64,000 nucleotides of DNA. Origin: Paenibacillaceae bacterium GAS479. Its GTDB lineage: Bacteria; Bacillota; Bacilli; Paenibacillales; Paenibacillaceae. The position numbers were made by a program, and so were the translations under genes. Numbering within the stretch: position 1 is the first letter of the stretch; each line of letters starts with the position of its first letter. The stretch lies in contig LT629764.1 of assembly GCA_900105225.1 (NCBI GenBank), positions 5,228,501 to 5,292,500 on the forward strand. Reading direction: 5' to 3'. The notes beneath the pieces are model-generated. The model did no database searches. It was not told the origin of the DNA and worked only from the letters and a program-made list of their open reading frames with translations. Shown here in pieces: positions 8,084 through 15,799 of this stretch.

Positions 8084-8966
8084 AAACTTAACTAAAGATT
8101 ACGGGGATGGCAAAGGTGTATTCAACCTTGATCTAACGATCGAGAAGGGCGAGGTTTTTGGATTTGTAGGGACGAACGGAGCCGGTAAAACAACGACTAT
8201 TCGTCATATGATGGGCTTCTTGAAACCGCAAAGCGGTTCCGTAACCATTAACGGTTTGAACGGATGGACGGATTCTGCCCAGCTCAAGAGAAGGATCGGC
8301 TATATTCCTGGTGAGATTGCATTTCCAGATGCACCAACGGGAACGGAGTTTTTAAGCAGGCAAGCGGAACTATTGGGATTAACGGACATGTCCTATGCGG
8401 AGAGAGTTATCAACCAACTGCAGCTTGATCCCACGGCCAATTTGAAAAGAATGTCCAAAGGAATGAAACAGAAAACCGCGATTGTCGCAGCTTTTATGGC
8501 CGATCCCGACATTCTGATTTTGGATGAACCAACAACAGGGTTAGACCCGCTCATGCGGGCTCAATTTGTTGACATCTTGAACGAGCAGAAGAAGAAGGGC
8601 ACAACGATCTTCATGTCTAGCCACATGTTCGAGGAAGTTGAACACACATGCGATAAGGTGGCTTTGATCAAGGGAGGAAGGCTTATTGCAGTCAAACGAA
8701 CCTCCGAGGTCAAGCATAATGAGAACAAAGAGTATAAAATCGAGTTTTTAGCCCATGAGGATTATCTGCTCTTCTTGTCCGAAGCTTTTAATATCCTTAC
8801 GAGACGCGACGAACAAAATCAAGTGATTATAAGAATCAACGATGCGGACATCAACACTTTATTTAGGACTTTAAAGGGTTACCCGATCAAATTCATCAAG
8901 GAAATCAAGTATACACTTGAGGATTATTTCAAAGGAATCTATGAGGAGGATAAAGCTCATGCTTAG
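8064..8966 (+). CDS. ABC transporter ATP-binding protein (second of the tandem pair)
   Basis: A 300-aa ATPase, paralogue of the preceding gene. Walker A is GTNGAGKTT, signature LKRMSKGMKQKTA, Walker B ILILDEPTTGLD, H-loop SSHMF. The start at 8064 (MSYIEIKNLTKDYG) is chosen because it matches the N-terminus of its paralogue and follows AGGGGG; it overlaps the upstream gene by 20 bases. An in-frame ATG at 8025 would add 13 residues without homology. It overlaps the permease start by 8 bases, so all three genes form one tightly coupled operon. Confidence 0.92.
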   Translation: MSYIEIKNLTKDYGDGKGVFNLDLTIEKGEVFGFVGTNGAGKTTTIRHMMGFLKPQSGSVTINGLNGWTDSAQLKRRIGYIPGEIAFPDAPTGTEFLSRQAELLGLTDMSYAERVINQLQLDPTANLKRMSKGMKQKTAIVAAFMADPDILILDEPTTGLDPLMRAQFVDILNEQKKKGTTIFMSSHMFEEVEHTCDKVALIKGGRLIAVKRTSEVKHNENKEYKIEFLAHEDYLLFLSEAFNILTRRDEQNQVIIRINDADINTLFRTLKGYPIKFIKEIKYTLEDYFKGIYEEDKAHA

Positions 8967-9744
8967 CAAAGCGATTTTCAAACAAACGCTTAAGTCTAAT
9001 ATTAAGTTATGGCTTATCTTTACCGTGATCATGATCGTGTTACATGTTGTGCTCATCGCTGTATTCAATCCCAGCACCATCTCGGATATGTCCGGCTTGG
9101 TGAAGGATACGCCGCTTGCCAATCTGCTTGGAGAGGCTACGTTCCTAGGTATGCTCTCTAATACCTTTTATGGCATTCATGGAATCCTTTTGCCCATCGT
9201 ATTCATCATAATGACAGCCAACAGTCTCATTGCGTCGCAGGTGGATAGGGGGTCAATGGCTTATTTACTCTCAACTCCAACAAAACGAAGCACAGTCGTT
9301 CTGACGCAAGCGACTTATTTGATTACATCACTGCTCCTAATGATCTTGCTCGTTACTATGGCCGGAATTATTTCGATACAAGTGTTTCAAGGGGATACTC
9401 AAATAAGCCTGTCCAATTACGTCGCGTTAAACATAGGGTTATTTCTCTTAATGTTCGCAACTAGCGGTATTTCCTTCTTTTTCTCCTGCGTATTTAACCT
9501 CACCAAGAATTCTTTGGCATGGGGGGCGGGGTTACCGATGGCGTTTTTCCTTCTTAAGCTGATGGGAGACGTTGATAGCAGCTTGGAAAAGCTAAAGTAC
9601 ATCTCCATGAACTCCTTGTTTAATACGGATGCAGTGTTGCATGGCGAGAGTTATACGATACAATATGTTGCGCTTGCTGTTGTTGGAATTATCCTTTATA
9701 TGCTTGGTTTACAAGTATTCAAACAAAAGGATTTGCCCCTGTGA
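8959..9744 (+). CDS. ABC-2 type transporter permease
   Basis: This 261-aa membrane protein has about six hydrophobic segments in the usual ABC-2 arrangement: an N-terminal helix, a long extracellular stretch, then clustered helices. RGSMAYLLSTPTKRS is the conserved cytoplasmic block of this permease family. ATG 8959 follows AGGAGGA and overlaps the upstream ATPase gene. One permease for two different ATPases suggests a permease homodimer driven by an ATPase heterodimer. Export of a peptide or antibiotic-like compound is the usual role, but nothing here identifies the cargo. Confidence 0.88.
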   Translation: MLSKAIFKQTLKSNIKLWLIFTVIMIVLHVVLIAVFNPSTISDMSGLVKDTPLANLLGEATFLGMLSNTFYGIHGILLPIVFIIMTANSLIASQVDRGSMAYLLSTPTKRSTVVLTQATYLITSLLLMILLVTMAGIISIQVFQGDTQISLSNYVALNIGLFLLMFATSGISFFFSCVFNLTKNSLAWGAGLPMAFFLLKLMGDVDSSLEKLKYISMNSLFNTDAVLHGESYTIQYVALAVVGIILYMLGLQVFKQKDLPL

Positions 9745-9796
9745 AATTTGGCTTTTCCAGATCCCAAACAAGAGCAGGCTGTCCCTTGAGAAGTTA

Positions 9797-9828
9797 TGGT
9801 AAAATTAGGGCATCCAATAAAGGGAGGG
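9797..9828 (+). promoter_or_regulatory. Extended -10 promoter and strong Shine-Dalgarno before the glycine-rich-domain gene
   Basis: TGGTAAAAT (9797-9805) fits an extended -10 element. Downstream at 9821-9828 is AGGGAGGG, a strong ribosome site whose spacing points to an ATT at 9836 as the start codon. Confidence 0.4.
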
Positions 9829-9835
9829 CGAACCA

Positions 9836-10963
9836 ATTCAAACTGTCATTTTTGCAATCATAATTCCAGTTTTCATTTTATTGTTCATTACTCTCATTTT
9901 GTTCCTTGTCATCGGAAGCATAAAAAAAACAAATGGTATTCAAGGGAGGGCCCAGCAGGCAAGGAGAAGGCTGGAGCAACATCGACAGACGGTCCAGCGT
10001 GCAACATACTTAGCCGAAGCGAAGGCGGAAATAACAAGCTGGAGTCACCTTGGGGCATTGCCGGAAGTGCCCATCGCGAGGACAATTGCTTCACTTGATC
10101 AGGCTTTGTCCGACGACTATATTCAACAGATCAGACAACGGTATCTGACCGAGCATCCCCATGTAGCGGAGGATCGCTTCGAACTGCTGTTATTTGAATT
10201 GAAGCGTTATTTCGCCATTTGCTCGGTGCTTAAAAGTGTACCGATGTTCAGTGACGAGGTTGATGGAGTTTGGCATGAAATGATTATGTACACTCGGGAA
10301 TATGAGCGCTTCGGAAGTAAACTGCTGGGCGGAATGCTTCATCATGCACCGGCCGTTCAATCCGTACCCGATCCAGGCGGGCGGGCCTGGTTTGACCTAA
10401 TCTATTCCTATCTATTCCGTCTCCATAGTTTTACGCCAATTGCTTGGGGGCCGTTTTTCCGTCATCCTCTTGATAATACCCGATTGAAGGAGCTGCAATC
10501 TCTGCCGGAGGAAGAACTGCGGCGTAAATATTTCCGAGAGGACGCCGACCCTCAGCTTGTCAGCTATCTGCTCGATCAACTGACTCACCAGAGCGATCGT
10601 GCACGCTCTCTGAAGGGGGCGGGGCGGCTTAACGCAAAACAGAAATTGGATCTAACCAATCCTGCTTATGGCGTTTATTTTGCAGGGCTCATGGTTATGT
10701 ACTCAATCTATCACCAGGATACGTATGCCATGGAAATGGAGGAACAATTACCTCGTGACCGTAACGGTGATGGCTCGTCGGCAAGCGTTTGTGCCGCGTC
10801 TGGCTGCGCAGGGGATTCTGGGAGCGGGTCCACCGATGGTTCAGGAGGAAGCGGCTGCTCTGGCAGTGGCAGTGATTCGAGCAATAACAGCAGTTGCTCC
10901 AGCAGTAGTTGCTCTAGCAGCAGTTGCGGTGGAGGTAGCAGTTGTGGTGGCGGTGGAAGCTAG
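9836..10963 (+). CDS. Membrane-anchored glycine-rich domain (GRDP-like) protein, probable ATT start
   Basis: The protein is 375 aa from the ATT at 9836. An N-terminal helix (about residues 3-25) anchors it; the soluble part contains VDGVWHEMIMYTREYERFG and GMLHHAP, the His-bearing signature of the GRDP-like/DUF1399 family. The C-terminal 60 residues are a low-complexity Ser-Gly-Cys tail. No ATG or GTG exists between the upstream stop (9818-9820) and 9881; the TTG at 9881 lacks a ribosome site and would cut the helix, while AGGGAGGG lies 7 bases before ATT 9836. The function of bacterial members is unknown; a metal-binding or surface role for the Cys tail is speculation. Confidence 0.75.
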   Translation: MQTVIFAIIIPVFILLFITLILFLVIGSIKKTNGIQGRAQQARRRLEQHRQTVQRATYLAEAKAEITSWSHLGALPEVPIARTIASLDQALSDDYIQQIRQRYLTEHPHVAEDRFELLLFELKRYFAICSVLKSVPMFSDEVDGVWHEMIMYTREYERFGSKLLGGMLHHAPAVQSVPDPGGRAWFDLIYSYLFRLHSFTPIAWGPFFRHPLDNTRLKELQSLPEEELRRKYFREDADPQLVSYLLDQLTHQSDRARSLKGAGRLNAKQKLDLTNPAYGVYFAGLMVMYSIYHQDTYAMEMEEQLPRDRNGDGSSASVCAASGCAGDSGSGSTDGSGGSGCSGSGSDSSNNSSCSSSSCSSSSCGGGSSCGGGGS

Positions 10964-10970
10964 TGTAACC

Positions 10971-11016
10971 AAAAGGGCTGTTCCAGCGGCAATTTGCCGG
11001 GGGAACAGCCTTTTTA
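10971..11016 (+). terminator. Intrinsic terminator
   Basis: Perfect 9-base arms GGCTGTTCC (10976-10984) and GGAACAGCC (11002-11010), then TTTTT. Confidence 0.85.
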
Positions 11017-11147
11017 CATTTTCCCGAAAATAAAGTGAAAACAATTTCTGGGTGGAGTAGCCTCATAGCGCTGAAGCAAATCCGTCATATAAAATGGGAT
11101 ATAATCTATCATAAAATTACTCAACAATTTAGCTATCTTCTTTTATG

Positions 11148-11164
11148 TGTAATATTTTATAACA
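11148..11164 (+). promoter_or_regulatory. GlnR/TnrA box
   Basis: TGTAATATTTTATAACA matches the Bacillota GlnR/TnrA consensus TGTNANAWWWTMTNACA at every position. It is centred about 51 bases before the start predicted from the promoter at 11172-11200, the distance seen in TnrA-activated genes. This predicts nitrogen-limitation control of the urease genes. Confidence 0.7.
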
Positions 11165-11171
11165 TATATCA

Positions 11172-11200
11172 TTGACCTCAACTAAGAAGCGTGCTAAATT
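11172..11200 (+). promoter_or_regulatory. Sigma-A promoter of the urease genes
   Basis: TTGACC, a 17-base spacer and TAAATT lie just downstream of the GlnR/TnrA box. Further down, ACATAAC (11230-11236) and GTTATGT (11244-11250) form an inverted repeat in the leader close to the ribosome site. Confidence 0.6.
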
Positions 11201-11273
11201 CTTATTAAATCGTGTTACATAATCGCAATACATAACTCATTATGTTATGTTTAGGCAAAAGGAGGCTTGCCCT

Positions 11274-11900
11274 ATGAATTTGACTGTGCAAGAACGAGAG
11301 AAGCTATTAATGTATCTTGCCGCCGACATGGCGCAGAAGAGGTTAGCCCGTGGTGTCAAGCTCAACTACCCCGAAGCGGTTGCTCTGATTACAGGCTTTG
11401 TTGTGGAAGGCGCTCGCGATGGAAAAACTGTGCGTGCTCTTATGGAAGAGGCGCGCCACATTTTAACGGCGGAACAAGTGATGGACGGCGTTTCTGAATT
11501 GTTGAGCGAAGTACAGGTCGAGGCGACTTTTCCAGACGGCACGAAGCTTGTAACCGTCCATGATCCGATAGAAGGATCTACAGCCACAATAATGCCGGGA
11601 GCCTATGAATTTGCTGACGAACCTATCGTGTTACTTCCCGGTCGTTCGCGGATTAATCGGACTGTCACCAATTCGGGCAGCCGTCCTATCCAAATCGGTT
11701 CTCATTTCCACTTTTACGAATGCAACGCTGCACTTACTTTTGAACGAGAAGGTACGCAAGGCTATCGTCTAGATATTCCGTCTGGTTTATCCGTTCGAAT
11801 TGAGCCTAATGAAACGCAAACAATCGAATTGGTCGAAATCGGAGGCTCCAAAGAGATCCACGGCTTCGCAGGCAAAATCAATGGGAGGGCGAAGTCATGA
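11274..11900 (+). CDS. ureAB: Urease gamma-beta fusion subunit
   Basis: This 208-aa structural urease subunit combines what most Bacillota make as two proteins. Residues about 1-100 are the gamma subunit ([33 protein letters not shown]), and about 105-205 the beta subunit ([37 protein letters not shown]). The joint lies near HDPIEGS. The start at 11274 follows AAAGGAGG and gives the canonical gamma N-terminus. It overlaps ureC by 4 bases. Fused gamma-beta subunits are best known from Helicobacter UreA. The catalytic site itself is in UreC. Confidence 0.95.
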   Translation: MNLTVQEREKLLMYLAADMAQKRLARGVKLNYPEAVALITGFVVEGARDGKTVRALMEEARHILTAEQVMDGVSELLSEVQVEATFPDGTKLVTVHDPIEGSTATIMPGAYEFADEPIVLLPGRSRINRTVTNSGSRPIQIGSHFHFYECNAALTFEREGTQGYRLDIPSGLSVRIEPNETQTIELVEIGGSKEIHGFAGKINGRAKS

Positions 11901-13609
11901 AAACAATTGATCGTGCAACCTACGCAAGCATGTACGGACCGACAACTGGGGATCGTGTTCGCCTCGGCAATACATCGCTAAAAATCGAAATAGAAAAAGA
12001 CTTTACGGTATATGGCGATGAATGCGTATTTGGCGGAGGAAAAACGGTCCGGGACGGAATGGGGCAGCACCCGCTCGCAACTAGGGATGAGGGCGTTCTG
12101 GACACGGTCATTACGAATGCCATTATTATTGATACTTGGGGAATTGTGAAAGCAGACATCGGCATAAAAGACGGATTAATCAGTGGAATAGGGAAATCCG
12201 GAAACCCGTTGATCATGGACGGTGTTACTCCGAATATGTACATTGGTGTTGGTACGGAGGTTATATCCGGTGAGAATCTGATTGTAACGGCCGGAGGCGT
12301 CGACAGCCATGTTCACTTCATTTCCCCGCAACAAATCGAAATTGCATTGCAGAGTGGTACTACGACGTTCGTCGGTGGCGGATCTGGTCCGGCCACGGGT
12401 ACGTTAGCTACCAACTGCACATCAGGTGTATGGCATATTCAGCGCATGCTTCAAGCAACAGATTCCCTACCGATGAACTTCGTTCTGCTTGGTCGGGGAA
12501 ATAGCGCTCAACCGGCAGCGCTTAGGGAACAAGTACTCGCGGGAGTCGGAGCTCTTAAAATTCACGAAGACTGGGGAAGCACCCCTTACGTAATCGATAC
12601 ATGCTTAAACGTCGCTGAGGAATACGACATACAGGTTAATATTCATACCGACACATTAAATGAAGCCGGCTATGTGGAAGACAGCCTTCGTTCGTTTAAT
12701 GGTCGCGCCATTCATACTTATCATACAGAAGGGGCCGGCGGAGGACACGCTCCGGACTTGCTGCGCGTAGCTTCCATGCCAAACGTACTTCCTTCCTCAA
12801 CCAGCCCTACGATGCCTTACACGCGTAATACTTTAGATGAGCACTTGGATATGCTTATGATGTGTCATCACCTAGACCCGCGAATTCCCGAGGATGTCGC
12901 CTTTGCCGCCTCTAGAATCAGGGAGACGACTATCGGCGCGGAAGATATTCTGCATGATATCGGAGCGATCAGCATGACGAGTTCGGACTCGCAGGCGATG
13001 GGTCGCGTAGGTGAAGTTGCCACAAGAACATGGCAAACCGCTGATAAAATGAAACAACAGCGTGGTCCTTTACCCGGCGACGAGCGAGCCGACAACAATC
13101 GCGTAAAGCGGTATATCGCGAAATACACGATCAATCCTGCCATCACGCACGGAATATCCAGTTACGTTGGATCGATCGAAGCTGGCAAAATGGCGGATTT
13201 GGTGCTCTGGAAGCCCGCGTTCTTCGGGGCGAAGCCAGAAATGGTTCTGAAAGGAGGCATGATTGCTCATGCGCTAATGGGAGATCCGAACGCTTCGATT
13301 TCAACTCCACAGCCGTATATGTACAGACCGATGTTCGGTAGTTATGGAAGTGCTCGCTCGGCTTCATGCGCAACGTTCGTTTCCCAAGCAGCGCTTGACG
13401 CAGGAACTTTAGAGGCGCTTGGTCTAACAAAACAGCTGAAACCCGTGCGGAACTGTCGAACCGTTACTAAGAAAGATCTGATTCTAAATGGGGAAACCCC
13501 TGATATTCAGGTTGATCCTACAACTTACACGGTAACGGTCAATGGTGAATCCCTCGTGTGTCGACCTTCCGATACGCTTCCACTTGCACAGCTATACTTC
13601 CTAAGTTAG
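11897..13609 (+). CDS. ureC: Urease alpha subunit
   Basis: The catalytic subunit is 570 aa, full length for the family, and hydrolyses urea to ammonia and carbamate at a dinickel centre. The carbamylated bridging lysine is K221 in [10 protein letters not shown]; metal ligands are visible in DSHVHFISP and in the His residues of NIHTD and [11 protein letters not shown], and the mobile-flap region in [17 protein letters not shown]. The gene is intact. Maturation needs UreE/F/G/D (H), none of which is in the window; the next element is an IS30-type transposon in the opposite orientation, 48 bases downstream. Confidence 0.97.
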   Translation: MKTIDRATYASMYGPTTGDRVRLGNTSLKIEIEKDFTVYGDECVFGGGKTVRDGMGQHPLATRDEGVLDTVITNAIIIDTWGIVKADIGIKDGLISGIGKSGNPLIMDGVTPNMYIGVGTEVISGENLIVTAGGVDSHVHFISPQQIEIALQSGTTTFVGGGSGPATGTLATNCTSGVWHIQRMLQATDSLPMNFVLLGRGNSAQPAALREQVLAGVGALKIHEDWGSTPYVIDTCLNVAEEYDIQVNIHTDTLNEAGYVEDSLRSFNGRAIHTYHTEGAGGGHAPDLLRVASMPNVLPSSTSPTMPYTRNTLDEHLDMLMMCHHLDPRIPEDVAFAASRIRETTIGAEDILHDIGAISMTSSDSQAMGRVGEVATRTWQTADKMKQQRGPLPGDERADNNRVKRYIAKYTINPAITHGISSYVGSIEAGKMADLVLWKPAFFGAKPEMVLKGGMIAHALMGDPNASISTPQPYMYRPMFGSYGSARSASCATFVSQAALDAGTLEALGLTKQLKPVRNCRTVTKKDLILNGETPDIQVDPTTYTVTVNGESLVCRPSDTLPLAQLYFLS

Positions 13610-13657
13610 GGTTTCTACATGGGACTTTCCGTCATGTATTCGGACAGATCATTATAA

Positions 13658-14728
13658 GACGAATTGTCAAGCTAAGTGCGACAGCTCTTCCATGAAGGCT
13701 TCGTGAGCCGACTTCCACCCGAGGCATTTACGGGGACGGTTGTTAATGAGACGAATAGCCTCAGCTAGTTGTTCATCCGTAACGGAAGCGAAATCATGTC
13801 CTTTTGGAAAGAACTCTCGAAGCAAGCCATTGGCGTTCTCGTTGGACCCACGTTGCCATGAGGAATAGGGATCAGCAAAGTAGACCTTTACTCCGTGAAA
13901 GGCTTCCACGTTCATGTAGCAGGCAAATTCTTTCCCTCGATCCGTTGTAGCCGTCTTGAATACGTTCGTAGGGTACTGGCTGATTGCAACCCCACAGGCG
14001 ACTTCCATCGAGTAAGCCGTCCGATCCGGAATCTTTAAGGCCATGTACAAGCGAGTTTTTCGCTCGATAAAGGTGGCAGCACAGGCTTTGCTTTTTCCTC
14101 GGCTGGAGACAACGGTGTCCAGTTCCCAATGACCGAACGTGGTCCGGCTGCGAATCTCTTTCGGACGCTTGCTAATCGGAGTGCCGACAGGGAAACGTCC
14201 GCGTGTCTCCACCGGTTTCTGACGTTTGCCCTTATGCCGTAAAACCTTGACCGTCCTGGCTGCAACAAGCCCACGATAGAGCCATCTGTAGATGGTCTTG
14301 AAGCACACGGTTGCCTCCCCCTCCACCTTTCGCCTTGCCGAGATTTGCTCGGGAGACCAGGTTTGAGCGAGCTTTTGGCTGAGCTCTTCTGCAAGCTCAG
14401 ACGAGTATTTCCCGACAGGCACGGATAAAGCTCGTCGTTCTTGATAGGCTTGCTGAGCTGTCCCAGCTTGATAGTCTTTTTCCATACAACCGCGGCGGAT
14501 TTCACGCGAGATAGTGGAGTGGTGACGTCCTAATTGGCTGGCAATGGCTCGGGTTGACCAACCTAGACGATGCAAGGTTTCTAGCTGACCGCGTTCAATT
14601 ATGCTAAGATGGGAGTAGCTCATGTTGGGTTCTCCTGTACAAAATGGTGTTGTGGTGATTCCATTTTACACGAAACCAGCATGGGCCTTTTTGTTTTTCA
14701 GGTGTCGCACTTCATATTACAATCCGTC
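13658..14728. mobile_element. Complete IS30-family insertion sequence
   Basis: The element is about 1071 bp. Imperfect terminal inverted repeats of 28 bp (about 21 matches) sit at 13658-13685 and 14701-14728, sharing GACGRATTGT and AAGTGCGACA. The flanks carry a 4-base direct repeat, ATAA (13654-13657 and 14729-14732), consistent with target duplication. One transposase gene fills it, its stop codon lying inside the left repeat. It lies between ureC and a terminator that may originally have served ureC. A truncated copy of its right end is at 58513-58586. Confidence 0.85.
13667..14623 (-). CDS. IS30-family transposase
   Basis: The 318-aa transposase starts with a helix-turn-helix typical of IS30 (LSIIERGQLETLHRLGWSTRAIA, HHSTISREIRRG), then a DDE core: GHWELDTVV supplies the first Asp, TTDRGKEFA the second and NENANGLLREFFPKG the Glu. 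NRPRKCLGWKSAHEAF at the end is the usual IS30 C-terminal signature. Length and motifs are complete, so it is probably active. Confidence 0.95.
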   Translation of the reverse strand: MSYSHLSIIERGQLETLHRLGWSTRAIASQLGRHHSTISREIRRGCMEKDYQAGTAQQAYQERRALSVPVGKYSSELAEELSQKLAQTWSPEQISARRKVEGEATVCFKTIYRWLYRGLVAARTVKVLRHKGKRQKPVETRGRFPVGTPISKRPKEIRSRTTFGHWELDTVVSSRGKSKACAATFIERKTRLYMALKIPDRTAYSMEVACGVAISQYPTNVFKTATTDRGKEFACYMNVEAFHGVKVYFADPYSSWQRGSNENANGLLREFFPKGHDFASVTDEQLAEAIRLINNRPRKCLGWKSAHEAFMEELSHLA

Positions 14729-14736
14729 ATAATAAA

Positions 14737-14779
14737 AAAACCAACTGGAATCCGAAAAGGTTCCGGTTGGTTTTTTTAT
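14737..14779. terminator. Terminator beside the right end of the IS element
   Basis: CCAACTGGAATCC and GGTTCCGGTTGG form a stem flanked by A7 and T7, so it can act on both strands. Lying just outside the element, it may be the original ureC terminator displaced by the insertion (inference). Confidence 0.7.
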
Positions 14780-14908
14780 TATAAGTGTCTTGAAAAAGAA
14801 AAGGATTAGACTGAGTAGACTGTCCCCTGCTGTTAAACTAACCGGCAGGATAGTACACATATTGAGCGGAAGTATTTAGATAACAATCTAAATTACAGGG
14901 GAGATTCC

Positions 14909-15457
14909 ATGAACACAAATAAACGGTATGCAAACCTATTCCAAAAAGCGACATGGGGAAAAGTTGAATCGAAATTTATAATGGAATTGCCAGATGCGAG
15001 CCTTATTTCGAATGTAAATGTTGTACCGTTTATAGACAAGGAATGCATTGTCATTCGTTTAGAAAATGGAGAATGGGAAATACCAGGTGGGACTTTAGAA
15101 AAGGATGAAGATTATCCTACTACAATAAAACGAGAACTACTAGAGGAAGCAGGGGCAATTTTACAATCTTTTGTGCCGTTTGGAGCATGGAAATGCTTCT
15201 CAAATCATGATCATGCATATAAACCTCACTTACCGCATCCTGAATTTTATCGACTTGTTGGATATGGGAATGTGGAATTATTTTCGAAACCTCAAATTCC
15301 AGATGATGGTGGCGAGAAAGTTGTTAAGGTAGAAAAAATGTCCGTAGAAGAAGCTGCTGCTAAATTTCACGAAACCGGAAGACCTGATTTAGCAGAACTC
15401 TACAAGTTAGCAGAAGAACTTCGTAATGAGAAACTACCATATTCGTCACTCGACTAG
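14909..15457 (+). CDS. Nudix hydrolase
   Basis: This 182-aa protein carries a full Nudix box (G-x5-E-x7-REUxEE-x-GU) in GTLEKDEDYPTTIK followed by RELLEEAGA, which binds Mg2+ and cleaves nucleoside-diphosphate linkages. AGGGGAG precedes the ATG. It stands alone between two terminators. The substrate cannot be told from the sequence; ADP-ribose, NTP or sugar-nucleotide are all open. Confidence 0.9.
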   Translation: MNTNKRYANLFQKATWGKVESKFIMELPDASLISNVNVVPFIDKECIVIRLENGEWEIPGGTLEKDEDYPTTIKRELLEEAGAILQSFVPFGAWKCFSNHDHAYKPHLPHPEFYRLVGYGNVELFSKPQIPDDGGEKVVKVEKMSVEEAAAKFHETGRPDLAELYKLAEELRNEKLPYSSLD

Positions 15458-15799
15458 CGGGAAACGTTAGTTCATAAACAGCAGCCGTCTAGGATTTTTT
15501 CTCGTCCATGACTGCTGCTGTTCCGTTTTTAGTGGGGGCAGTTTTAGACAGTATGAGTTAGCTAATAAGGAAGACCAATGAAAAGCCCGCATTTGCGGTC
15601 GATAAAGCTGCTATATTTTGATGAGATAGTTTGAACCAGTTGGTGGAACCTCAAAAAGGAACATTCCAACTGAATATTAGACAAAAAATGCACTGGAATT
15701 CACTGTATATTAGTGGCGAGGGAGGTGATTATCGAGAAATTAATCGTGTAGTGGGTCTAGTTTCCACTTTTCCAATTGCAACTACTTAGGAGGTAGACG
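15458..15799. other. Intergenic region between Nudix gene and GH51-like gene
   Basis: It holds a terminator (arms AACAGCAGC at 15477-15485 and GCTGCTGTT at 15514-15522, then a T run near 15525). The rest is the leader of the secreted enzyme and shows no gene or operator that I can defend. Confidence 0.6.

Noticed and set aside
10841-11044. Minus-strand Ala/Thr-rich frame opposite the GRDP-like tail
   Set aside because: It is the mirror of the Ser-Gly-Cys low-complexity coding sequence and has no family or ribosome site.
14609-14809. 66-codon frame over the right end of the IS30 element
   Set aside because: It crosses the terminal repeat and the terminator; it has no recognisable family.
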